Shown: one piece after another, positions 14,452-21,147 of the stretch
Numbering within the stretch: position 1 is the stretch's first letter
Layout: each line of letters begins with the position of its first letter
Assembly: GCA_900542615.1 (NCBI GenBank)
Contig: UQOG01000021.1
Span: 1 to 21,147, forward strand
DNA: 21,147 nt
Direction of reading: 5' to 3'
Origin: an uncultured Eubacteriales bacterium
GTDB lineage: Bacteria; Bacillota; Clostridia; Christensenellales; CAG-138
Notes under the pieces: generated by a model
The model's input: the letters and a program-made list of their open reading frames with translations, nothing else
What the model was told of the DNA's origin: nothing
The model's database searches: none
Translations under genes and position numbers: made by a program

Positions 14452-16980
14452 CTAGGGGATAACCAGCAGGATGCCCAGCAACATCCCTATAGCGTTCAGC
14501 AGGGCAGACGGGGGTTCGCCAGGCGCAGCCGTTACCGATGGGAAGGGCTTGCTCGTTTTCGTTTCTTCCAGCTCCCGCTCCCCGGTTTCCGCTGCCGCCG
14601 GGTCTTCCAGCAGGGTAGTAAGGGACGGGCCTTCCGCCGGGCTTGCCGGGACTTGGCTTCCCTCCGCCGCATTCTCCCCGGCGCCCTCTACAGGCGCCGG
14701 ACAGACTTCCGGGCGCAGGGATACCATAGCCTCCTCTTCCACGGGCTGCACGGCGGGCCCATCCGCCGCAACCGCCAGGCTGCTGCTTGCAACCTGCGGG
14801 GGATTGATCTGCAGTATGCCGATCTGCTTGGCGGCGCCGTCTACCCCATCCTGATGGCGATAGTTGGGATCGTTGATCCGGGCGACGATCTGATAGCAGC
14901 CTGCCTCCCTGGGGTCCACAACCCTGCCGTTCATCCGGTAGCTGACGGTAAAGTCGGTAAAAGCTGCGCCCAATGCCTGGGCAGTCACCTGGGCGGCGTG
15001 CCGTTGTCCATCATAGGGGATGCGGGTATCCGTCACCCGGAAGGTGACCGGCGCCTTTTCGATGGTAGCCGCAACGGTAACCTTTCCAGCGGTTTGGGAG
15101 GAACGCCCCTGGCTGTCGGTGGCGGTGACGGAGAAAAAATACCTATATTCCCCTGCTTCCGCAGCGGGCACGGTATAGCTTTGCCCAGTCTCGCCGGGGA
15201 GCGCCCGGCCCGCCGCGTCATACCATTGGTACGTATAATTGAGGCCGGCCGCAGGATGGATGGGCTTGGCGGTAAAGACCAGATCGCCCCCGCTATATGT
15301 AAAGGATTCGCTGCCGCCATGATAAAGGATGGGCGCGTCCAGCTCCCAGGCAGCGTAAAGGGTCAGGTTGCCGGTTACGGTATCCGTGTCAAAATTCCAT
15401 GGGGTCGTACACGCGGCCTCCTTATACCAGCCGGTGAAGGTATAGCCGTCCCGGGTGGCGGCGGGGGCGGAAAGGGTAGCGTTGTAGGCAAGGCCGGTAA
15501 TCTTATGCGGTTGCGCATCGCCGCCCTGCCCATCGAAGGTCACGGTAAAGGTTTCTGTGCCGGCCGCTATGACGCAGAGCTTGCTTTTGCCGTGCGGCGT
15601 CTCGTCGGTGGCGGAAAACCGCACCTGTACCCTGGCGCCGGCGGGGAGATTTGTCAGCGCAGCCGGGCCCGGCGTCCAATCTGCGTCGCCTGCCCGCCGA
15701 TATTCCATGCCCTCTGTGATGCCTGTGATGGCGCCGTCGCCCTTGCCCTGGATGGTTTCGGCTTGGACGCTGACCGGGGGAGCGAGACGGCGCGGGGCAA
15801 TGTAAAATTCCGTCCAATCGGATGGGCTATAGTTTTCCATGCCCGCCTTGCGGATATAAACGGCCTTCCCCAAATACCCGGAAATGTTCTCGCCGCTGGA
15901 AATCTCGATTCCGCCGGTTTTCGCGGTATAGATTTCATAGCCGTCGTCTATTTCCACGGTTTCTTCCCGGTAGTCTATTGCATACCCTTCCCGCGCCTGG
16001 GGGGCGGCTTGCTTGGCATTCACAATCGTCACAGCGAAATAATCGCTATAGGTGCGGGCATATTCCCCGTTATCCTCCCGGGCTGTGGTGACGGCGCAGT
16101 AGTAATAATATGTGCCAACGGGCATATCTGCCGGAATCGTATAGCAGAGGGTTCCCTCCGGCTCCGTGGCCACCAGGGTTGCCCCGCGGGTGGTTTCCCG
16201 GTCGTTTCGATACCACTGAAGCTCCACCCCATGTCCGGCAGGGATGTCCAGGCCCTCCAGCGAAATGCTTCCGCCCTTGGTTCCATAGGGCTGCGTAACA
16301 TGCTGGGATTCTCCCAAAATCTGCGCCGGGATCGCCGCCCTTTCCCATTTTGCGTAAAGGGTCAGCCCAGCGGTAACGGCGTCCTGTGCAAAATCCCATT
16401 TGGCGGTGCAATCCGCATCCCGATACCACCCGTAAAAGTTATGGTCCGCATCGGTTGGCGCGGCAGGTTCCGCAACATGCCCGCCCGCTTCCACCACCTG
16501 ATTCGCAGGCGCGTTGCCGCCGTGGCCATTGAGGTCAAACGTCACGGTGTAGCTGGAAGCGGCGGGATACGCCCCGGTCAGCACGATATGGACCTGGCCA
16601 GCCTGGCAGGCCGCGGGATCCTGGGCGCAAAGCTGGCATTCCGGATTGCGCTGCGCCGCCGAGCAGGGCTGCAGGCAGCCGCACGGGGGCGTCCGGACGG
16701 GCTGGCCGTCCGGATTCCCATTCTGGGACGGATCTTGCAGCGCAGGGTCGCTGCTTGGGACAGGCGATGTATCCGGCGTTCCAGTCGGCTGCGCCGCCTG
16801 CCCGCTGGGTTTTGCGCCGGCCTGCTTAAGGCAAATATTCATATTCTGCCGGCTCGCCGTGGGAAACGCGGTATTGAAAACCGCGCTGGCGGAAATAGCG
16901 ACGGCGCCGAGGGCGCAGAGAGAAACTGCAAGGACGGCGGCAAGCAAGAGCAAGGGCATCCGGTGGTGTTTTTTGTTCAT
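14452..16980 (-). CDS. Secreted surface protein with B-repeats and Ig-like domains
   Basis: 842 residues. A signal peptide (about 1-33) is followed by a Pro/Ser/Gln linker and a Cys-rich knot (about 100-125, CGCLQPCSAAQ ... CQLCAQ). Then come an InlB-type B-repeat (144-213, with FYGWYRDADC and LTLYAKWE), an Ig-like domain (214-322), another beta region (330-475), a second B-repeat (477-546, FTGWYKEAAC and LTLYAAWE), a second Ig-like domain (547-637) and an MBG-like domain (641-726). A Glu/Ala/Pro-rich stalk and a hydrophobic end (824-842) follow. No LPxTG motif or basic tail is seen, so anchoring is by the C-terminal hydrophobic segment or absent. GAGGAGG lies 5 bases before the ATG at 16980. 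It is probably an adhesin or cell-wall protein. Confidence 0.88.
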   Translation of the reverse strand: MNKKHHRMPLLLLAAVLAVSLCALGAVAISASAVFNTAFPTASRQNMNICLKQAGAKPSGQAAQPTGTPDTSPVPSSDPALQDPSQNGNPDGQPVRTPPCGCLQPCSAAQRNPECQLCAQDPAACQAGQVHIVLTGAYPAASSYTVTFDLNGHGGNAPANQVVEAGGHVAEPAAPTDADHNFYGWYRDADCTAKWDFAQDAVTAGLTLYAKWERAAIPAQILGESQHVTQPYGTKGGSISLEGLDIPAGHGVELQWYRNDRETTRGATLVATEPEGTLCYTIPADMPVGTYYYYCAVTTAREDNGEYARTYSDYFAVTIVNAKQAAPQAREGYAIDYREETVEIDDGYEIYTAKTGGIEISSGENISGYLGKAVYIRKAGMENYSPSDWTEFYIAPRRLAPPVSVQAETIQGKGDGAITGITEGMEYRRAGDADWTPGPAALTNLPAGARVQVRFSATDETPHGKSKLCVIAAGTETFTVTFDGQGGDAQPHKITGLAYNATLSAPAATRDGYTFTGWYKEAACTTPWNFDTDTVTGNLTLYAAWELDAPILYHGGSESFTYSGGDLVFTAKPIHPAAGLNYTYQWYDAAGRALPGETGQSYTVPAAEAGEYRYFFSVTATDSQGRSSQTAGKVTVAATIEKAPVTFRVTDTRIPYDGQRHAAQVTAQALGAAFTDFTVSYRMNGRVVDPREAGCYQIVARINDPNYRHQDGVDGAAKQIGILQINPPQVASSSLAVAADGPAVQPVEEEAMVSLRPEVCPAPVEGAGENAAEGSQVPASPAEGPSLTTLLEDPAAAETGERELEETKTSKPFPSVTAAPGEPPSALLNAIGMLLGILLVIP

Positions 16981-17067
16981 GGAAACCTCCTCAACATTGG
17001 AAAGCATAGGCCGGCCATACCACAGCTGGAGGCGGACGCTACCTTTGGGCGGGGAAGCTGTCCCTTC

Positions 17068-17096
17068 TTGACGATTTGTTTGGCATATGCTATTTT
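17068..17096 (+). promoter_or_regulatory. Possible promoter of the LytTR regulator gene
   Basis: TTGACG (17068-17073), 17-base spacer, TATTTT (17091-17096), about 85 bases before the coding region. The -10 is weak. The AT-rich block 17085-17150 could also hold the promoter of the divergent surface-protein gene, for which no good pair is visible. Confidence 0.4.
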
Positions 17097-17179
17097 AAGT
17101 TTAAATTTGAGGCTGTATATTTTGTATGTTTTGTGCAAAATTGGCAATTCTCTGCGCAATATTTGCAGGCAAAAAGGAA

Positions 17180-18032
17180 GTGATACCGCTGCTAAAAATT
17201 GCTGTATGCGACGATAAGTACGAACATCTAAAAAAAAATCAGCAACATGCTGGAACGGTATTTTCAAGCCCACTCCCACGCAACCGCCAAGGTGGAAATC
17301 TTTCTCAGCGGGGCGGCGCTGCTGAATCGGGTGGAGGAAGCGGGCGGTTTTGACCTGTATATTTTGGATATTCTAATGCCGGAGCAAAGCGGGATTGATA
17401 TCGGGAGGCGTCTGCGCAAGCTGGGCGCATGGGGGGAGCTGATCTTTCTCTCCCATTCCAACGACTATGCGGCCGACAGCTACGATTTACGGGCCTTCTT
17501 TTATCTGCTCAAGCCGGTGGAGGAGGGGAAGTTATTCCGCGTGCTGGACCAGGCCATGGAAAAGGCAGGGCAGAAAAAGCAACAAGCCATTGTTGTGGAA
17601 ACCCGGGAAGGGCCTCGCCGCATCCTGTTGGAAAAGATCCTGTATTGCGAGCGGGCAGGCCGGGTAATGCGGTGCCACTGCACCGACGGCATGGTGGATT
17701 CCCAGACCCTTCGGGGTTCCTTTCACCATGCGGTGGGGCCTCTTTTAGCGGATTCCCGCTTTTATCTGTGCGGGGCCAGCTTTGTGCTGAATTTCCAGCA
17801 TGTGGCCGGGGTAAACGGCCAGACGGCGCTGCTGGACAACGGCGAAACCGTATCCCTACCCCGGTCGGCAGCCCTGGATTTCAAGCGGGCCTGGGGGCTG
17901 GCTTACATAGGCCGCCCCAATAAGCCGGCGGAATGTGCTTTCCCCCCGCCGCGCTTTTGCGCTTCCCATCTACCAAAAAACCGCTCCGCCCCAAAGTTTT
18001 GGGTTTTTCCCGGCATGTTGCACCCATTTTGA
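17180..18032 (+). pseudogene. LytTR response regulator with a frameshift in an A run
   Basis: The coding region is in two frames. The first begins KIAVCDDKYEHLKK at 17195 after possible starts GTG 17180 or CTG 17189. The second runs from MLERYFQAHSHA at 17247 to 18032. They meet at nine A's (17230-17238); eight would give HLKKISNMLERYF in one frame. The receiver domain has the acidic pair CDD, the phospho-acceptor Asp in LYILDILMPEQSG and the switch Lys in FFYLLKPVEEG. The LytTR DNA-binding domain follows (ILLEKILYCERAG to VSLPRSAALDFKRAW). The last ~40 residues (IGRPNKPAECAFPP onwards) do not fit the family and may be read-through. No kinase gene lies beside it. Slippage at the A run could restore the frame, so it may not be dead. 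Confidence 0.75.
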
Positions 18033-18179
18033 TATCCCATTTATGTAGGGTTAACCATCCCAAAACACCGGTTATGCCGGCCCTGTATCCTGAATTTGGT
18101 AGAGGCTGCCACGCGATTCCTCCGGCGCGCAGGTCTATCCCAGCCCGAGCGCCTGCTTTTATAAGCCGATTGGCTTAAA
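18033..18179. other. Spacer between LytTR fragment and decayed region
   Basis: I see no gene here. A short dyad AAGCC-GATT-GGCTT lies at the right-hand end (about 18162-18175), in a position to end the minus-strand decayed gene. Confidence 0.35.
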
Positions 18180-18667
18180 TGATCTTGGAGCATGGGGCGT
18201 ATCCACCCGCTCCGATCCCATAGCAGCAATTCCATGGCCAATAGGTTAAACATAAGGATCGCAAAAATGCCTATCCGCTTATTGGCAGCACGCCATTCCT
18301 TTTTAATTGTTGCATACGCTCCCCCGCCGTCTACGAATGCAACAAGGGGATTATGGGATTCTAATATTTTTTCTCACGCTTTTGACCGCACCATTTATCT
18401 GGTATAACGTATAGCTTCCGCTGCGCCAAAATCTCTTTTTGTCGGGCGGGGTATTTGGGGCCAGTTTACGCAAAAACGCCCAGCTATGCCCTATATCCAA
18501 TAGGACCATATGCTTATGCTGATGGCAAATCCCATCGGGCCTGGGCGAAGCGCCCATCTTTTCTCATCCGCCACGGTGAAATCGAGAAAACGTGCCATGA
18601 ACATGACGGCCACCGCAATGGCGCCGATCCATGCCGGATTGAATAATACGTATTGCTTCTTTCGCAT
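18180..18667 (-). pseudogene. Decayed small membrane protein
   Basis: Three protein-like stretches in sequence, separated by stops and frame changes. (1) An intact 58-codon frame 18491-18667: MRKKQYVLFNPAWIGAIAVA, a membrane segment, then FLDFTVADEKRWALRPG and a second segment ending SIWSYWI. (2) About 18380-18455: QKEILAQRKLYVIPDKWCGQ. (3) About 18215-18370: ESHNPLVAFVDGGGAYATI, then KKEWRAANKR and a third membrane segment GIFAILMFNLLAMELLLW. The order is compatible with one gene of roughly 150 residues broken by a stop at 18491 and by a frame change in a run of six A's at 18369-18374. I do not recognise the family. The first frame alone could still be a small membrane protein. Confidence 0.45.
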
Positions 18668-18994
18668 TTTGAATCAAGCATCTCTTTGCCGGTTGCAAAC
18701 GCTTTCCCGCTTTCATGCAAAAAGGTCTATTGTCGCTAGATTTAAGTGCTTTTTTCAATTCATCTGTATTCAACCCATCGTTCTCTCCCTGAATGGTTCC
18801 CCAGTCAATGCCTCTATTTACAGCACACGGTCTCAAAACGCATAGCCAGAGCCACATCCGCCGTACCAAGGGGGAAGAATATCCCACGCACCACCCGCTT
18901 TATCGATATTTATGACGCAGTTCCTAATGGATGCGCTTAAATTTATTTCGTAAATCCATGGTGTCCAGCTTGCTGCGCCATTGAATAGATCCAT
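18668..18994 (-). pseudogene. Further decayed coding fragments
   Basis: An open 53-codon frame (18833-18994) reads MDLFNGAASWTPWIYEINLS, and on through DKAGGAWDILPPWYGGCGSG to a stop. Another frame, starting with TTG at 18773 after GGGAGAG, reads NTDELKKALKSSDNRPF. A third carries HESGKAFATGKEMLDSK. All have the composition of real protein, lie head to tail on the minus strand, and lead into the membrane fragment below 18667. They may be parts of the same or a neighbouring lost gene. I recognise none of them. Confidence 0.35.
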
Positions 18995-19083
18995 GGATGG
19001 TTTTATGCAAAATTGGATTTAACCGGCTTAATAAAATTTGATCCAATCCCATGGGAAGATACAACTTAGTCACAACTCTGGGA

Positions 19084-19089
19084 TATAAT
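19084..19089 (+). promoter_or_regulatory. -10 element of the OmpR regulator operon
   Basis: A perfect TATAAT 27 bases before the start codon region. TACAAC (19060-19065) with 18-base spacing is a weak -35, so the promoter may depend on an activator, possibly the regulator itself. Confidence 0.55.
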
Positions 19090-19115
19090 TGGGATAGTCG
19101 GAGGTGATAGCTTTG

Positions 19116-19772
19116 TTGAAGATACTCATTGTGGAAGATGAACAGGCCATTTCCAACTTAATCCTTATGAACCTAAAGGCCCAAGGCTATTCCTGTACCT
19201 GCGCATTAGATGGCAAACAGGCGGCGGACTTAATGGAAGCAGCAACGTTCGACCTGATCCTCCTGGACATCATGCTGCCCGAAATCGACGGGTATGAACT
19301 TTTGGAGTATATCCGTCCAACCGGAACCCCCGTTATATTCATTACGGCAAAGGGAACCATGCAGGACCGGATCCAGGGTTTACGATTAGGCGCAGATGAT
19401 TATATCGTTAAACCATTTCAAGTGGGAGAATTGCTTGCGCGAGTGGAAGCGCTTTTACGGCGCACCGGTAAGAGCGTCACGGAATACCGCCTGCTGGGGG
19501 TGCAAATCAATACGAAGGCACGGACAGTAAAACGCAATGAACAGCTGATTGATCTAACCGCCAAGGAGTTTGATCTGCTAATTGAATTGGTGCGAAACAA
19601 AAACATCGCCCTTTATCGGGAAACCCTATATGAAAATGTATGGCATGAACCGTTCACAGGGGAAACTCGAACGCTGGATTCCCATATTCAGCGCCTCCGG
19701 CGCAAGCTCGACTGGGGGAGCCATATAAAAACGGTATTCCGCATCGGCTACCGGCTGGAGGTGCAGGATTGA
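19116..19772 (+). CDS. OmpR/PhoB-type response regulator
   Basis: 218 residues. The receiver domain has the acidic residues D8/E9 (KILIVEDEQ), phospho-acceptor D51 (LILLDIMLPEIDGYELL), T77 (VIFITAKG) and K99 (DDYIVKPF). The winged-helix domain follows from about residue 123, with LTAKEFDLLIELVRNKN and the recognition region TRTLDSHIQRLRRKLDWG, ending IKTVFRIGYRLE. It binds DNA to switch target genes when phosphorylated by the kinase encoded next. TTG at 19116 is chosen: GGAGGTGA lies 8 bases upstream and the family starts MKILIVEDE; the in-frame GTG at 19104 lies inside that site. The stop overlaps the kinase start. Confidence 0.93.
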   Translation: MKILIVEDEQAISNLILMNLKAQGYSCTCALDGKQAADLMEAATFDLILLDIMLPEIDGYELLEYIRPTGTPVIFITAKGTMQDRIQGLRLGADDYIVKPFQVGELLARVEALLRRTGKSVTEYRLLGVQINTKARTVKRNEQLIDLTAKEFDLLIELVRNKNIALYRETLYENVWHEPFTGETRTLDSHIQRLRRKLDWGSHIKTVFRIGYRLEVQD

Positions 19773-21073
19773 AGCTATTTACAAAAATATTTCTTTGTAC
19801 CATTGCGGTCGTCGCAGGCGCCCTATCCATTATGGGCTATTTGATGATTTCCGCCAGCTTCCGTAACGCGATTGCCCGGGAAAACAAGCGGGGATTTTCC
19901 GAATATCAGCTAATACGATATGCCTTGCAATCCAATATGCTTGCTGCAAGTATGGATGGGCAACTCAACGACGATACCTTGCAAACGCTGGCGCAGCAAG
20001 CCCTCCATACAGCCGCGTTAGACACGCAAACAGCGGTTATACGCGATAATGATGTGCTCTACTCTACCTTCCCAGAGGGTTATCCTTTTCATGCGCTGCC
20101 GCCACTGGACACAGAGGGCCTTTCCTATGGGCATGAACAGCATTCCAACCGCTATTGGCTGACCCTAACAGGCCCATTAACCCAGAGCGACCAAACGGTC
20201 CGCCTAGTTGTCGCAAGGGATGTTTCCTCCGTGCTAGACGAAACCCATGCAATGTTGGAACGCTTCCATGTGATTTTTCTCATCACCCTATGCCTCAGCG
20301 CCATTGTAACGGTGATCCTTTCCTTTTGGCTCAGCGCCCCCATCAAGCGTCTCACCCTCTGTACGAGAAATTTTGCCAAAGGGGATTACCATGGACGGAT
20401 TTGCAAGCCTGGCGACGATGAAATCGGCGAGCTGTCCCGCAGCTTTAATAAGATGGCCGACACCATTGAAGAAACCATCCAGCAGCTCAGCCGTAACGCC
20501 CAGCAAAAGGAAGATTTTGTCGCCAATTTTGCCCATGAGCTAAAAACGCCGTTGACTTCCGTCATTGGTTATGCCGATATGGTTTATCAGAATGAACGCC
20601 TATCCCGTGCCGAAGTAAAAAACGCGGCCATGTACATTGTAAATGAAGGGATGCGGCTGGAAGCCCTATCCTTGAAGTTAATGGACTTGATCGTCCTAAA
20701 TAAGCAAGACGTTTCCTTTATGGAAATGCCTATGGATCAGGTGTTGGAAGACGCGGTAAGCACCTTATTGCCTGTGGCTGAGAAAAAAGGCGTAAGCCTA
20801 GTCGTCTCAGCAGAGCCCTGTTATATTCCCATGGAATTGGACCTTTTCAAAACGCTGGTTCTGAACCTGCTGGATAACGCCATCAAAGCGGGTAGCCGCA
20901 AAATAGCCATCACAGGGAAGGCGGAAGGTTCCTCTTATTGCATTGCCATTGCGGACGATGGCTGCGGTATCCCCCGCGATAAACTATCCCGTATTACAGA
21001 GGCTTTTTACATGGTGGACAAGTCCCGGGCAAGAGCCCAGCATGGCGCCGGCCTTGGCCTTGCCATAAACTGA
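19769..21073 (+). CDS. Sensor histidine kinase, C-terminally short
   Basis: 434 residues. Membrane segments at about 7-29 and 168-188 enclose an outer sensor domain of about 140 residues. A HAMP linker (about 189-240) follows, then the dimerisation/phospho-acceptor helix with H256 (NFAHELKTPLTSVIGYAD). The ATP-binding domain has the N box (LVLNLLDNAIKAG, about 363-375), the G1 box IADDGCGIP and the G2 box GAGLGLA (426-432). The reading frame then ends after only two more residues, where relatives have another 30-40. TTG at 19769 follows GGAGG by 8 bases and overlaps the regulator stop. It should phosphorylate the regulator encoded just before it; the missing end may weaken ATP binding. The signal is unknown. 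Confidence 0.9.
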   Translation: MKLFTKIFLCTIAVVAGALSIMGYLMISASFRNAIARENKRGFSEYQLIRYALQSNMLAASMDGQLNDDTLQTLAQQALHTAALDTQTAVIRDNDVLYSTFPEGYPFHALPPLDTEGLSYGHEQHSNRYWLTLTGPLTQSDQTVRLVVARDVSSVLDETHAMLERFHVIFLITLCLSAIVTVILSFWLSAPIKRLTLCTRNFAKGDYHGRICKPGDDEIGELSRSFNKMADTIEETIQQLSRNAQQKEDFVANFAHELKTPLTSVIGYADMVYQNERLSRAEVKNAAMYIVNEGMRLEALSLKLMDLIVLNKQDVSFMEMPMDQVLEDAVSTLLPVAEKKGVSLVVSAEPCYIPMELDLFKTLVLNLLDNAIKAGSRKIAITGKAEGSSYCIAIADDGCGIPRDKLSRITEAFYMVDKSRARAQHGAGLGLAIN

Positions 21074-21114
21074 TGATGGTACACACCAAAACTTTAGCCA
21101 AGGAGGACATGAAA

Positions 21115-21147
21115 ATGCTGTACACAGAAAAAGAGAAAACTGAAATC
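21115..21147 (+). CDS. Start of a further gene, cut by the window end
   Basis: AAGGAGG at 21100-21106 stands 8 bases before an ATG at 21115 (an ATG at 21109 is too close). The visible peptide begins MLYTEKEKTEI. Too short to identify; probably the third gene of the two-component operon, starting 41 bases after the kinase stop. Confidence 0.6.
   Translation, partial: MLYTEKEKTEI

Noticed and set aside
14392..17217. 941-codon open frame on the plus strand across the surface-protein gene
   Set aside because: It is the antisense of a gene with signal peptide, B-repeats and a good ribosome binding site; its own protein is Gly/Arg/Pro-rich without domains.
1..21147. tRNA or rRNA genes
   Set aside because: No cloverleaf with a TTCGA-type arm or conserved rRNA stretch was noticed by eye; a tRNAscan-SE run would settle it.

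Overview
The window looks like a moderately GC-rich chromosome segment from an anaerobic, gut-type Bacillota (Clostridia). The grounds are strong AGGAGG-type ribosome binding sites, frequent GTG/TTG starts, a PadR-HAAS-lipoprotein operon, a Y-family polymerase paired with a YolD-like protein, a BMP-type nucleoside ABC transporter, InlB-type B-repeats in a surface protein, and LytTR and OmpR regulators. No tRNA, rRNA or CRISPR array was seen. Genus cannot be told from the sequence alone.

Layout. 1-1367 (minus): an autoregulated-looking operon of a PadR repressor, a HAAS-domain membrane protein and a small lipoprotein, with a palindromic operator in the promoter. 1571-3554 (minus): an SOS-controlled Y-family polymerase and its YolD-like partner, with a LexA-type box at the promoter. 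3819-6628 (minus): a nucleoside/BMP-type ABC transporter that has lost its substrate-binding protein and most of its first permease; only the second permease and the ATPase are whole. 6629-7528: a junk-like spacer with palindromes, a fragment of a zinc-binding-like protein, and the first copy of a 141-bp repeat. 7529-9263 (plus): an AT-richer insert with a secreted trypsin-fold protease (signal peptide, propeptide, catalytic domain) and a membrane-anchored Ig-like protein. 9264-9669: a remnant of an IS3-family element, then the second copy of the 141-bp repeat. 9670-12930 (plus): a MacB/FtsX-type permease and its ATPase, ending in a terminator. 13248-14178 (minus): a radical SAM enzyme. 14452-16980 (minus): an 842-residue secreted, probably surface-anchored, multidomain protein. 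17180-18032 (plus): a LytTR response regulator broken by a nine-A run. 18180-18994 (minus): decayed coding sequence. 19084-21073 (plus): an OmpR-type regulator and a sensor kinase that stops just after the G2 box. At 21115 a further gene begins and runs off the window.

Theme. Several units are damaged (transporter permease, LytTR regulator, kinase C-terminus, decayed membrane protein), and repeats or an IS remnant sit next to some of them, so this reads as a rearranged accessory region. The most unusual feature is the pair of 141-bp direct repeats, about 94% identical, one directly upstream of the protease and the other directly upstream of the ABC permease. Each carries the same 15-bp-stem hairpin a few dozen bases before the ribosome binding site. 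This could be a shared cis-regulatory leader linking secreted protease and transporter, or the footprint of a duplication or mobile insertion.
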